DNA of 64,000 nt. It comes from Ophiobolus disseminans (lineage: Eukaryota; Ascomycota; Dothideomycetes; Pleosporales; Phaeosphaeriaceae). This document shows positions 50,721 through 62,886 of the stretch, in pieces (position 1 is the first letter of the stretch; each line of letters opens with the position of its first letter). Both the position numbers and the translations under genes were made by a program. The stretch covers positions 1,609,360 to 1,673,359 of the forward strand of contig MU006220.1 of assembly GCA_010093685.1 (NCBI GenBank). Direction: 5' to 3'. The notes beneath the pieces were generated by a model that was not told the origin of the DNA, did no database searches, and saw only the letters and a program-made list of their open reading frames with translations.

Positions 50721-52455
50721 CTTTAGGTAGATTTATTAGGCAGGATTGCAACGCGGTTGTTGCAATGCAGTCACTGTGATGGGACGACGCGCTGGAAGTT
50801 CGCGATCCATTGTCACGGTGACGTCACTCACGCTAAGCAAAACAACAGCACATGCGAGTTTGTGCTTCGACAAAACAAGCGGTCCTCAAAAGTCAACAAA
50901 AGTTCAACGCGTCTCCGGCCCTCGCTAGGACAACAATGCCTCAGACCTGCGGCTCGGACAGCTTACGAAGCTGGCCAAACGCTGATGAGGCTTTGCTGCT
51001 GACATGCAGCTAATTTTTAGTAACGAAGGCTACCGGTACGCAGCCATGTTCCCCGTCTAAACTTTCACCGGACGTCGGACCAAGTCCTGGACTTTCCTGC
51101 GCCATACTCAGTTCATCACGAGAAAGAAATTACCACTATTGCACTCCTACCACCAGGTGCAATTGTATGCGCGATTCTAAAATCTGCTTTGTCGCCTTGA
51201 AGGCACTGAAACAAGGAGGTGAAGAAGCGGTAATTTATTGAAGAGCAAACCGAAGTATGATCAAGGCCGGACCTGTCAAGTCTGGTGGCTTTCTCGCCAT
51301 TATTTCCAGCCGTTTCGTAGACGGTTGAACTGGCGACGAAATGCGGCCTCCCGCGTCTAGGCACGACCTATATTGACAGCCTGCATGTCACTTCCCGTCG
51401 CTTGACACTACTTGTCAGATTGACGATCGAGACCCTGCGGCCTGCACTTCATGCTCAACGTTGAGCATGTCCAGCTGTGGAGATGCAAATTTACAGTGCA
51501 TAGAACGAACTTGATGCGGTGTACCTCACGATCTTGGAGAATCGCTTTCCGACATCGAGACGACGTGGGGCGATCTCCCGTGCGGCCCATGATCCACGGG
51601 TCTAATCTTGACCCTGGTCCCATTCCTCTCCGGGATGTTTTAAGTTGCACAGCAAACGGCTACTGTTGACTTAGGTAACACGTAGCCACATGGTGATGGA
51701 GCACGGCGTCTTGCTGAACGAATGTGACCTGTCAAACTTGACAATGTTTGTTATTCCACCAACCGTCAAGCAGCTTATCCTGTCAGCCCTAGATCTTGAC
51801 CCCGAATAACCTCAGAAGAGCGATATAGGACGTCCAGGGACATCCTAGCCGTTGCAGCTCGTCCTACACGGAACTAGACAATTAGTTCTCGCGACACGTG
51901 CCATCGACAGTCTGGGCGGGACGCCAATGGCGAGAAGTACACACGGGGACAGCGCGCCGTTTCATCAACCCGTTTGTACCGTTCCTGAGTGCCAATCTAG
52001 AGCCACCTCGAGCGCAGTCCCGCTTCATTGTCTCCGACGACCTACCGTAAGCAGCCGTTACTCCATGCGTTACACGGATGCAGGGTAATCTGCGGATGGG
52101 CTTACTAGGCCGAAGTCAATTCGAAACTTTCCGTGTTGGGGAGATGTCGACTAAACATATAATATGGCCAGCGCCCAATGGATCCAATCTCTAAACCATT
52201 CCCCCTCTCCTGCGGTCAGAAGTTGCGCCTTTCTTCCTGTTGCATCACTGGCAGGTGTTACCACGTGAAGCTCAACGTCATTGTCTCGCAATTCCCCTTC
52301 CGTCCACGTTCTGCACTCGTGCCCTCCCTACCACCACTCAACATCTAGTATCGACTACACTCGCAGTGGCACCTTACCTGCGCTTGTTCAGTTGAGCTAC
52401 CCACCTTCACAACTTCACCTCCCCTATCCACTTCCGCCCTCAACTTCCAATCACA
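50721..52455. other. 1.7 kb intergenic region, no gene recognised
   Basis: Divergent promoter space between the PIPK-like gene (-) and the NTF2-like gene (+). Frames are short and domain-free. The last 200 bp (52260-52455) are CT-rich and CAACTT-rich, as in fungal core promoters and leaders. Confidence 0.4.
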
Positions 52456-53536
52456 ATGGCCGCCGCAGACGTCCAGCCCCCGCCCGCTCAAGAGCCAGCG
52501 CCAGCTTTACCAGACTATCTCACCAGCCCGGACGCTGTTCTCGGTGACAAAGATGCCAAATGGCGCTACGGTCGGGCACCAGACTACTCAAAGACGAGGA
52601 AGATGTTTGCAGAGAGTGAGTGACTTCAGGAAAGAGCATGTTGTTGCATTCCAATTAACTCGTCTCAGCAAAGCAAATGAACCACGAAGCAGGATCTCTA
52701 CCTGAACTCGTTCAAAATTTGGTCAAGAACTGGGAAGTCGAAGCCTCTTTCAAGCCTGTCCTAGATGACTGGCGTACCGTCGACCACCCAAACTACTCCT
52801 TCGCTATCAACGGATCCGAGCCCCAAGGCGCGGAGAATATGCTGAAGGTATATTGTCACTCATCTAGTCCATGAGAAAACAACTCACCCCTTTCTAGGTC
52901 GGAACCTACAACGCTATCATTGCACCGAACGAGTACTACGATCCCAACTATTCCGACTTCGCATCCTCACACAAGACCTTCAAGCGCATGATGCCTACAT
53001 TTGCATGGGAGGTTCTGGAAGTCTATAGTGGCCCACCCACCGTCAGCTTCCGATGGCGACACTGGGGCGTCATGAAGAACGACTATGTCGGCTTCAACAA
53101 CAAGGGCGAGAAGGTAACTGCAAAGGCGCACGGCGGACCAATCGATATCCAAGGCGTAACCGTAGCGACAGTGAACGACAAGGTGCAGCTCCAAGCTGTG
53201 CGCACCTGGTTCGACCCAATGGACATGTTCAGGCAGATTGCACCAGATGGTGTAGTGAAGAAGGAGGAGCCGAACAAGAACATGACGCCTGCGGAAGCAC
53301 TGGACGAGGCGCAAGCTGGCGTCAAGGTGCCAGAGGAGCAGGAGCTGCCTGACCGAACTGTTCAAACTGAGGAGGAAGTCAAAGAGACGATTGCCAACAT
53401 CGAGAGAAAGGAGGCAAACGGCGAGACGACCGCATCCGAGCCACAGTCTGGAAAGGCGTCGCAACTCCAGGGACTCCCGCTCGATCATCCCCCGGTCTCT
53501 GGTGAGAGTGCGGGCTGTCCCTTGGGCTTCCGTTGA
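52456..53536 (+). CDS. NTF2-like protein of the pathogen-related (SnoaL-type) family
   Basis: 325 aa from exons 52456-52615, 52669-52847 and 52898-53536 (53 and 50 bp introns). Residues about 25-235 match the plant/fungal pathogen-related protein family by eye: KWRYGRAPDYSKTRKMFAE, LVQNLVKNWEVEASFK, DWRTVDHPNYSFAINGSEP, YNAIIAPNEYYDP, MMPTFAWEVLEVYSGPP and FRWRHWGVMKNDYVG. This is an NTF2/SnoaL cone fold with an unknown small-molecule ligand. The C-terminal 90 residues are acidic and disordered, ending GCPLGFR. No signal peptide, so it is cytosolic. The biochemical role in fungi is not established. Confidence 0.8.
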
Positions 53537-56500
53537 TTGCGACGAGATGTTGGAGGTGTTGTCGTTGGATAGATGTCTTCTCATGTCAGTAGAAGGGACG
53601 ATACCTGAGATAACTTGATCTCAGCGAAGGGGCAGAGTTCGTCTTTGAGAACCTAACAAGGTCGCCTGGGTTTATTATTGAGGGCCAGCGAGGATGGAAT
53701 CTGAGGCTGGTCAGGTGCTTAAGAGCCACAAGGAGGAAAGTGCATGTAACATCAACAAATTGTCAGGATTTCTTCCGACATCACTTCCCCGACGTTCTCT
53801 GCATTGTCTTGTGCTCACCTTTTTCAACAGCCGACCGCATTGGGGTGATTATGCGCCGTCTGGAGCATTATGGGATGGAGCTAGCCGCTGCTGCCTATCC
53901 GTGCTCATATACCCAACGCAGACCTGACCTCAGCTCGTGATCTTACCTTATCGACTCAAACCAAGAGCGGCTGGATATGTTCAGCCCTTCACACTACCCT
54001 CGAGCCGTCGAATCGAGGGAGCACTATCGGTGATCGGTGAGACATGATCGCGCAATCTCGTCAAGTCTGGATCACGCCCAATGGTTACGCACTCCACCAC
54101 ATATAGACTAACACACAGCCAGTGGATACCCCATCGCGATGCGTGATCTGCGATGCCGTTCAACGCTTCCCAACATCGTTATGACCCGCAGTGAGCCACT
54201 CCGACCCCTCTGCTGCCTTGACGAAGTGCGGCCCGCCACAGCCTTGCCGCCCATGTGTTGCCTGCCCGACCGCTTTGTACCGGGGAGTGAGACGGCTCTG
54301 TGAGTCACAACTCCTAATATATTCCATCATCATGACCTTGATTAGCCACGGTTTCATGCCACTAGCCCGACACCACACGCGCCGCGTCCTTGCTCGCGAG
54401 ACAAGCGCAATTTCGCGGTGTCAGCAGACTTCGCGACGGGCGGGTCACATTGGGTGTGCAGGATTTTCAGCGTGTTGGGGCGAAAGGGAAAGGATGCGGT
54501 GTTTCTTCTGCCTGCAAGAAGTGCCGTTGCAGGTGCCATCTCGGAGCGGCGATGGCGATGAGTGACTCAGCCCAGGCCAAGGCCGGAACAAAGCGGCAGC
54601 CGATATCAAAGGGAGGGCTGCACATGACGATGAGTCGCTGGTCGTCGGGCCTTGGCGCTTCTGGAAACGCAATGGCGGCAAACTCTGCACGTCTGTGTAC
54701 GCCATGGGGCGCAGACGGGCGAACGAGTGCTGGCTGGAGAATGCTCGGGGCACACCACCGAGGAGTGATGGTGGTGAGCTGTCCTGTTTGCAGGTTTTCA
54801 TTCATGGTTCACAGCCGCGGAGAGGATTTCTATGACGGGAGAAGTCCGGCTGATCAATGCTCTCTACGGCAGCACCCGGGGGCAGACTCGGCTGCACCCT
54901 CCTGCAGAGCAAGCAAGCGACGGTGAGCTGGCACGAACGACGACTACGGGCGCCGTTTGCGTCATGGCCAGCTTGCAAAGTGCATGAAGGATTTGGCCAA
55001 GCTGTTCGCACGACAGCCGGGCTATCCAAATAAATTGGTGTCGCGGCTGGCGATGGCGCACGGCGCTGCAGCGATCGAGGGGTTCGTCCCTTAATATGGC
55101 CACACGCAGCTCGTTAGCCTGCGATAATGGGCGCAAATAGGCCGCATTCGGGAGTCGCGGCAGGCTGCGGCCAACCAGCGCTCAGCTGTTGTGAGGAGTG
55201 CGTCCTTGGCGGTCCAGGCTGTTGGCACCCTCATCAAAGCACCTGAACGCAGCTGAAAGGGAGGCAGGTCCAGTCGAGCAGAGGACAGGCTGGCAGTGCT
55301 GCAAGCGAGGCGTTCATCAAGCGCAAACCGTCGGATGCTACGAAGAGGGAAAAAGGAGACGCCGTGTGTCGCAGTCGAGTGCTGGGTGCGTCTGTAACTC
55401 GCTGCGGCAGACACAGCGGCGGTGTTGGTTGCAACTGGGCGGGCTGTGGACTTGGATGCGCCATCACGGAGCGTCTCACCTCCCCCACATGAAGCCGCTG
55501 ACCGAGTACGTCTGGCTGCGCTGCTTCACCACGACGACCCGCAAAGCTTGTAGGCAGCGCTGCCATCTCGGGCGCATCCATGTGAATGTGACTGTGACTG
55601 TGCGGATCGCAGCTGCAAACACCTGCGATGGCAAAAAAAGCCAGCTTCGCAGCCCGATGAGTCGTCGGGGTGTGGCAAAGAGGCAAGGTGGCCCGGGCGC
55701 GGTCCCTTGGTTCGATGACTGGACTGGGGGCTGTAGGCTACGGGTCTGCTTGTGCCTATTAATCGCCATCGCCGCCCAGCCTGCCCCCATCATCAAGCAC
55801 AGCAGCAATGGACTTCACGATACCCTACAGCGCGCCCTGGGGCCTGATCTAGGTCACAACGCACCCAACGTCTTACTCTGTCTGTTGCAAACACCTCTGT
55901 CGCCTGCCGCACCCGCCGCCTGCTTGTCCGTTCCGTCTTCGTCCAGGTAACAGCACCGCACGACCTTTGTCGCCGCTCGCTGCCGCCTATCGCAAGACTC
56001 ATCTCTCGCCTCTAGTCACGCTTGCAACGACGAGGCTGCTCCTTTAAACTCGTCTTCCCCGTACCTGCGTGCATCATCGACCCTTCCCCGTCTGCGCACT
56101 CACCTGCCGACTCCCCGACCGCCACTTCCCTAAGCGTCGGACCTCACACCTGCAAACACCAAACACCACCACATATGTACACCAGCCACCAATAATAATC
56201 GGACAAACAAACAACACAACAAACACCAATCTCCACTCCCCGCCGACGTACCAGCTGCTCAGCTTGGTGATACCGCCCAGAGGTAGTCACCACCCTTGAA
56301 CACCCAGTACATCAGCACCCAAGTCCACAATGCACATCTCGGCCTACACTGCTCCAGTCACTCGTCGCTCAGAATTCACAATCTCTTCCGGAAACAAGGC
56401 CTTCTTTGGAGGCTTCGCTTGCTAGATCCCCGCACCCCCTCCGACCTTCCAGTTTTTGCGATAGCGCGAGCTGTCCAGACGCTGTAATTTCAGAGTGCTT

Positions 56501-57015
56501 GCGGAAAGTCTCTCCACAGTCTTGTTTCGGTGATTCTGCAGTTGACGGTGACTGGAGACCCCTCCGGCGCGCACTTGGCAGCCATTCGACCACTTGATCC
56601 TGTTCGAACGCACCTCCCACCTGCGAACTTGTCAAAGCCTCAAACTTCCAACGTATACCCCGATTTCGAAACCCACGCTCTTCCACTCCACCAGACCGCC
56701 ATATACTTCAATAACACGATCCCGAACACGATCGGACAGAGTTGAAGAGAATCGCCTCTAGACAAAACCAGGACGCAAGAGAACAAGACTCGTTGAAATC
56801 ACACGACAGAAGCCACGGCATCATACCCCCACAGTTTGTCCATCGGTAAATATCTCGGTCACACCACGACCACCCGATCACGCTCTGCGCCACCTCTCCC
56901 GGTCTGCCTAACGGCTAGCACTTGAAGACGTGACAACAAGCCTCAATCACCCCTGCTCACTCTTTATTGTCATCATTCCCTTGAAGCATTGCTTCTTACC
57001 ACCCTTCCTTTCAAC
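53537..57015. other. 3.5 kb GC-rich gene-poor region and long cyclin leader
   Basis: Long frames on both strands (for example 54390-54926, 55198-55950) are Arg/Cys/Trp-rich with no domain and overlap each other, typical of GC-rich non-coding DNA. From about 55900 on, CT/CA-rich tracts resemble promoter and leader. Several ATGs before 57016 (for example 56296, 56530) would be upstream ORFs if the cyclin transcript starts that far out. No RNA gene was identified. Confidence 0.4.
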
Positions 57016-59123
57016 ATGAGTCTCGATATCTTTCCTCAGACCTTTGGCATCTTGCCGGAGACCCACCCCTACGCCTCCAATCTTTCTTCTTCTGCATCCT
57101 CCTCTACCTCTTCCGTCTTCTCAGATGCTGGGTCACAAGCATCAAGTACAAGCTCAACGTCTCAACACTCTCAATGGGAGTCCGAGGACTGGAACTTAAG
57201 GACACGACACGTTGGACCGACTTCTGTCGACCCGGCCAGTCTCTCCGCGTTCCATTCCATCAGCAGAGTCAGCACGTTCCCCCAGTATCAGCCTTCGGCA
57301 TGCCGCGAGACTGTTCAGGAGAGGTTGCCATCCCTGCGCTCCGAGTTCATTGCGCCTGTGGAGCAGCGCCAACATCCTCGACGATCGTCGACCACCATCA
57401 ACCAGCGAGGTCCTCCTCAACTGGTACGGCAGTGCGAACGCAAAATCACCTTCGTCGACTGCCTTGTCGGTTAGTAAACACGCTTCCCCCGGACTCTGGT
57501 TCCGCCGCTGATTTGTTCCCCCTTCAAGATTCTGCTACTCAAATGGTTGAGACCATCTGGCAGCTTTCTGAGCCCAAGAGCCGTTGCGAGACCGCTTCTG
57601 GACGTGGCGTGCTGCCTCTGCGCACCTTCATCCAGGAGACGCTTCGCCGTTCTCGGACCAGCTATTCCACGCTGCAAGTTGCCTTGTACTACTTGATCCT
57701 CATCAAGGCCCATCTGCCCAAGCATGACTTTACCATGTCGCAGCCTGAAGACGCTTCTCTGCGTGCGCTGCAGTGTGGACGTCGCATGTTCCTCGCAGCT
57801 CTCATCCTTGCTTCAAAATACCTACAAGACCGCAACTACTCGGCTCGCGCCTGGAGCAAGATCTCCGGCCTCAAGGTTTGCGAGATCAACACTAACGAGA
57901 TGGCCTTCCTCGAAGCCGTCAATTGGAAGCTTCACATCACAGACCCCATCTGGGAGAAGTGGCAGGAAGTTGTGCTTCGTCACACTCCCTCCAATCCACC
58001 AGCTGCTCCCGGAGCCTGCCTCCCCAACACCTGGAAAGACGTCATTCCGAGCCTGACACCCGAGTTGGAGATCGTTGAGGTGGCACCCAAGACCCCGATT
58101 ACTCCTGTTCGTCCTCAGTTCAGGCCGCAGCTCAGTGCCTCTCCCCTTCGCCGCCCGACCCTCGATGGTTATGGCTCTCAGGAGAGCACTCCGACTCCTT
58201 CCCGGTATCAAGTGCCTCGCTTCCTTGAGCCGAGTCTTGACGTGCTTCCACCTACGCCATCTCTTGCTCGCATGGGTCCCTTGCTTACGCCTTCGTTGAC
58301 GCCACAATCTTATACCTCAAACACCCCTGCAGCGGGTGCTATGGCATACGGATCGCGCCGTCCTTCGATGTGCTCGGCAATGCAACAGGCGCAGTGCTCG
58401 TCACTGGCACGCACCTGCGTTGACCAGTTCAACCCAAGCATCAAGAATGGTCTGGACGCTTATCACTTCCCGAGTCGCCGGCCTTCGCTGGCTCTATCGA
58501 ACTCGTCCTTGTCGTCGTCTCCCGAGTCAATGGTCTCGGATAACTCGCGTTCCTCGCGCGCTTCGTCAATCTCCTCGGTCTCGTCTGTTGGCTGGGCGCC
58601 TATTCAAAGTCAGGCAAAGCTTGCCCGACTGGCGACCTGCCGCAACGCGAGACTGCCCTACCCGGCCATGCCGAAGTGCAAGGAGCAGTACGAATACGCT
58701 CCCAGCGAACCGACGTCCTCCCCTGATTTCGAGAGCTTTCACATTGATGACTCGGATGCTACGTCCGTCAAGCTAGATAGCCCCACAGCGATGGTGGCTC
58801 CCAGCCGTAAGCGAGGCAGATCCTCAGTCGAACTCCAGCAAAATGTTCGTCACCTTCTGCACAGCACACGCTCTGCTTTCAACCTTCGCGGCCACCAGGC
58901 TGTCCTGCCAGACCGTTCCATCGCACAGTCATTCCTCCTACCCTCAGACATGCGATCAATGAATAGTGAGCCAAAGGGGCTGCAGTCTCCGAAGCACACC
59001 GCTCCCGAGAGCTCTCGTCTTCCCATTCAGAAGGACTTTGGCAAGAAGCGATCATGCTGCGGCACCGAGGCTGTTCAAGGTTTCCGCCCACAAGGCCCAG
59101 GCATGTGGGAAGGCATCCTATAA
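57016..59123 (+). CDS. Pcl/PHO80-type cyclin, 682 aa
   Basis: Exons 57016-57469 and 57529-59123 join across a 59 bp intron. Residues about 150-300 contain the cyclin box of the Pcl family (partners of Pho85-type kinases). Blocks: LPLRTFIQETLRRSRTSYST, ALYYLILIKAHLP, CGRRMFLAALILASKYLQDR, RAWSKISGLKVCEINTNEMA and FLEAVNWKLHI. The N-terminus is Ser-rich and the C-terminal about 380 residues are Ser/Pro-rich with many SP/TP sites, suited to phosphorylation and turnover. The length resembles filamentous-fungal Pcl5/Clg1-like cyclins. It probably links nutrient state to growth or the cell cycle. The long GC-rich upstream region suggests translational control, which is inference. Confidence 0.85.
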
Positions 59124-60344
59124 CCTCATTACATCGAAAGACCCCAAAGAGGGCACAGAAGAAGAAACATAAAAGGCCTATAGATGCCTTCGCATACTTT
59201 CAACACCCACCACATCACACCACTTCTACACATCCGTGTATATTTTCTATCTCAACCTCCGACAACATCACACACACGCACGCAACACATATACATATGT
59301 CTTCACCCCCACCCCCGGACCACAAAAAGTCCCAAGATCTGTATGCTGCTTAGCTCGTTATCTACCCCTTCTATTGGCGTTTCCCTTGTGTCTATCTGGC
59401 GTTTTGTATCTTGGGAATCATAGCTCGACCGAGCTTGCTTTTTGTGGTTGCGAGCGCTTTTGTTCCTCCCAACTTACCTTTTTGTTTTCTGGAACCAACT
59501 GGAGGTGCATAGCATGGTAACGGAATCTTACCGTGGCGGAGTAACGGGTACGAGTATGAGGAAACCTCTTTAAGCAATCCGCTGAGGCGGATACTGTATT
59601 GACGGGACACTTTTTTGTACGTTAGGCTTTAAGCTGAGCTGAAGTGGAGTGGAGTGACAGCGGAGATAGGGTAGTATATGCATGAGAGTGGTTTGATGCA
59701 TTGCATACTATGACGGTTAAGCTCTTTTTGACCTGAGTGTTGCTTGAGTTTGTGATGTGGTGGAGCTTGGATGGGATGAATGCTGACATTCTTTTCTAGG
59801 CTGATGACATATGTCGCTACTTGTCTAGCGTCGCGGTACAGCTAGCATCTTGCTTGGATGGCGTAGGTTCATCGTCACGTGAACACGGTACTTACTTCTG
59901 CTCTAGGAATGATGACACGGCCTGAATGAACATGAAGGTCAAGTACATAACATCCGCTTGTTTGTACGCGATGGCGTACTTTGGCTCATGCACATCTTGT
60001 CCGACGAGTGAACTCGCTCGCTCGTTAGCTCTTGGCTTTCCCGAGGAAAGATCTTGCATAGCCGTAGGATATCCATGTTGTAAAGTAGGCCTCGTACGAA
60101 GATATACCCAGGTACGCACTTCGCACGCCGCGATGGCGCGGGCGATGTATATTGGGCGGGTGTTTTGCGCACTTGCTAGGTAAGGCGGTTTATCTATAGA
60201 GGGGAAGTAGTGAGTGTGTGGTATGTTTGACAATGGTTGTGTACTATTTTGGTAATAAGTCGACTTAAATACGAAGACGAATCGGCGAGAGGTGAGTTGA
60301 ACTTGCGATAATGTGGAATACTATGATGTTATATGTAAGCACTG
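59124..60344. other. 3' region of the cyclin gene, no gene recognised
   Basis: About 1.2 kb. CA/CACACA-rich 3' UTR-like sequence (59200-59300) and unsupported short frames on both strands. Confidence 0.35.
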
Positions 60345-60346
60345 TA

Positions 60347-61736
60347 CGGAGGTGCATTTCAAAAGTCTTTTCCCACCCCCCTGGTCAGCGCACGGGGCAA
60401 CAACAGGGATAATCGGCCCGATTCTTCCATGACGTACCCTTTCTCTCTTCTCCGTCAACGACTCTTGAGTCTTGCCCTCTTCTGTGTATGATTTAATCAT
60501 GCCTGTCTTTGATCTTGCAACTCGTGCGTTAATTATAGCCTACAAGGCTGATGGGAAAACAAACCAAGAGATTACTGGGTTGACTGGTGTTAAGAAGCAT
60601 ACAATCAACTCAATCTATGCAAGGGCAATTGAGAGAGGCTTTGATCCTGCTCTAAGGCCTATGAGATTAGAGGACAAGTACGTTGAAGATGCGTCACAAT
60701 CTGGGAGACCTTCAAAATAACAGGAGGCCTTTGAGAAGGTTGTAAGCCTTGTGAGAAGAGATTGGTATAGCAGAGAGAAAACCTGTGCTGATATTGCTAG
60801 TGATCTTAGTCAAAATGGCCTGAATATCTCAGCCTCTACGGTGTGGAGAGTACTCAAAAAAGCAGGATACAAGAAGACAAAGCCAACCAGGAAACCTGGG
60901 TTGACAAAATAGATAAGGAAGAAGAGGCTAGTGTGGTGCCTTAAGCACAAAGACTGGACTCTTGAGGATTGGAAGAATGTCATTTGGACAGATGAGACTG
61001 CTGTTGTACTTCTTCATTGGTGTGGAGGGCATAGACTTTGGAGGAGGGCTAATGAGGCTGTTGTCAAGAGTTGTATCTGTGAGAGATAGAAAGGCTACTC
61101 TGAGTTTATGTTCTGGGGTTGTTTTACGTACAAGAAGAAAGGACCTTGTCATTGCTGGAGGCCTGAAACAAAGCAAGAGAAGGAGAGGCTGCAAGAAAGA
61201 TTGATGAATTGAATGCTGAGTTGGAGCCTATGATGAGAGAGACCCGGGAGCTTGAAACAGGCATGCGGCGGCTTGGTCTCCGTGAAAAGCCTGGCAAGAA
61301 ACCTGAGTGGAGATGGAATCAAAAGAATGGCAAATTATCACAAGGCAGGGGCTCAGGCATATACTAGTGGCGGTACCAGTCAATTATCATGCGGCCAAAG
61401 TTGATTCTTTTTGCAAAGGAGTGCATGAAAGAGAGGCCTAGTACTGTGATTCAAGAGGATAAAGCACCTGCTCACAGCCATCATGTTTAAAGCTGGGTGT
61501 ACAGTCAAGAGCATGTAGCACAGCTGCTTTGGTGTGGCAATTTACCTGACTTGAATGCTATTGAGCCTTGCTGGTTTTGGATGAAGAGATTCACAACAAA
61601 GAAAGGCGCTCTTAAGAATAGAGCTTAGAAATGTATGTAGGACTGATTGAAATCAATTGTATTGGGCCGAATCACCCCTGTACTTGCTCCGTGCGCGGAC
61701 CAGGGGATGGGAAAAGACTTTTGAAATGCACCTCCG
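60347..61736 (+). mobile_element. Tc1/mariner element, full-length but inactivated
   Basis: A 1,390 bp element flanked by TA (60345-60346, 61737-61738). Inverted ends of about 78 bp start CGGAGGTGCATTTCAAAAGT; the two ends differ at few positions. One degenerate Tc1 transposase fills the interior on the + strand. Both ends and the target duplication are intact, so only the coding region is dead; it could still be mobilised in trans by a related transposase. Confidence 0.9.
60499..61628 (+). pseudogene. Tc1-type DDE transposase, broken by stops
   Basis: From ATG 60499 the frame reads MPVFDLATRALIIAYKADGK with a Tc1 helix-turn-helix. A TAA at 60718 and a TAG near 60910 interrupt an otherwise continuous frame (ADIASDLSQNGLNISASTVW, then DWKNVIWTDET with the first catalytic Asp). 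Frame shifts follow. FWGCFTYKKKGPC, IQEDKAPAHSHH (second Asp) and NLPDLNAIEPCWFWMKR (third acid) are still readable. TAA and TAG where Gln codons could have stood are consistent with C-to-T RIP changes. Confidence 0.85.
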
Positions 61737-61738
61737 TA

Positions 61739-62388
61739 ATGTTGGTAAGTACCGTTACCTCATCTTTATCAGGCTGTGTCGTCGTAAAACTTAGTGGCGT
61801 AATGCGGGAGTAAGATATTATCGGGGGACACGACTAAAATGTGTAGCCGTCCAAGCTTACATATAAAAGCGTGCCACGCGGGAGCTTGAATGGGTATCAG
61901 CATTTGGGTAGCATGGGTAGCTCTGCGTGTGGTTATGACGGCGAGATTGTAACTTTTGAGTGGATTTTCATGAGTGCTGAAGAGTGCTTTAATCTTGTTA
62001 GAGGATAAGTTTTTCGTTAAAAGAGAGTTATCGTGGAGAAGAACGCTTGCTGAAATACGTGTGGGGGAAGTCGTTCAAGGTGAAATGTGCTTTGTGGTTT
62101 TGTGAGTACGAGTTGTTGATCAGTGTAGGGTCGCTTTCGAAGCTATCTAACACCCCTTGCAATTGTGTTTAGGGAATGGAGGCTATTCGGCCTGGTTTTG
62201 CGGACTCTGGAAGAATACTAAGACGCTCACTCTGCTCTATGGAGCATAGAAGAGTGATGGTCAGTGCGTAATGCTCGCCGATTAGGTGTGTTGTAAGAAC
62301 GTGAGGCTGCATCAAGCTACTTTGCTCTTTACACCCGATTTCAGAACACGAATAGCTGAATCATACCCTGTCTTACGCAGTAGCAACA
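61739..62388. other. Intergenic, no gene recognised
   Basis: About 650 bp right of the Tc1 element. A frame 62286-62666 overlaps the next gene antisense and is its shadow. Confidence 0.4.
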
Positions 62389-62886
62389 CTACTCCTGTGC
62401 CGTCAACAACGTCCCCAGCCTCCCTCTCGCCCCCTCCACCAACTCCCCCAGCGTCTCCACCAGCCCTATCCCATACCTCTCACACACAATCTGCACATTC
62501 CCCCTCTTATAAAACCCCTCGGGACAACAAACAAGCACCTTCCCACTCGCCGCATACATCCCCAACTCCAGCAAGGCCACAGGCGTCAGCGCTCCAGGCA
62601 CAAAATAAAACGCAATCACATTCGCAACCTTTGCGCCGTCCATTTCCCACTCAACCTGCTCTTTGAACACCGGCGACGAAATGTCTTCAACCCATGTGGA
62701 ATCCCAGTCCGCGCGCCGCGGGTCGAGAATGTCGATGGGCAAGTCGGAGAGGGAAGTGGTGAGTTGGGTTTGCCAGGCTGGTTCGGGCTGGATGGCGCCG
62801 TAGAGGATGATGGAGGGGCGGGTGATGTGCGGTTTTGTGGGGGGGACGTGGATTGTGGATTTGGATTTGGATGGGGATTTGGACAT
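62389..62886 (-). CDS. Nucleoside 2-deoxyribosyltransferase-like protein
   Basis: A 165 aa intronless gene. After a Ser/Lys/Pro N-terminus, SIILYGAIQPEPAWQTQLTT is the opening strand of the fold. ILDPRRADWDSTW, FKEQVEWEMDGAKVANVIAF and YFVPGALTPVALLELGMYAA (with the Glu expected to act as nucleophile) and GKVLVCCPEGFYKRGNV follow in family order. The family cleaves or exchanges N-glycosidic bonds of nucleosides or acts on NAD-like compounds. The eukaryotic members are mostly untested. Length matches single-domain members. Confidence 0.82.
   Translation of the reverse strand: MSKSPSKSKSTIHVPPTKPHITRPSIILYGAIQPEPAWQTQLTTSLSDLPIDILDPRRADWDSTWVEDISSPVFKEQVEWEMDGAKVANVIAFYFVPGALTPVALLELGMYAASGKVLVCCPEGFYKRGNVQIVCERYGIGLVETLGELVEGARGRLGTLLTAQE

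Noticed and set aside
55198..55950. 250 aa open frame in the GC-rich region
   Set aside because: Arg/Cys/Trp-rich composition, overlapping equally long antisense frames, no domain and no plausible splicing. It looks like a by-product of high GC content.
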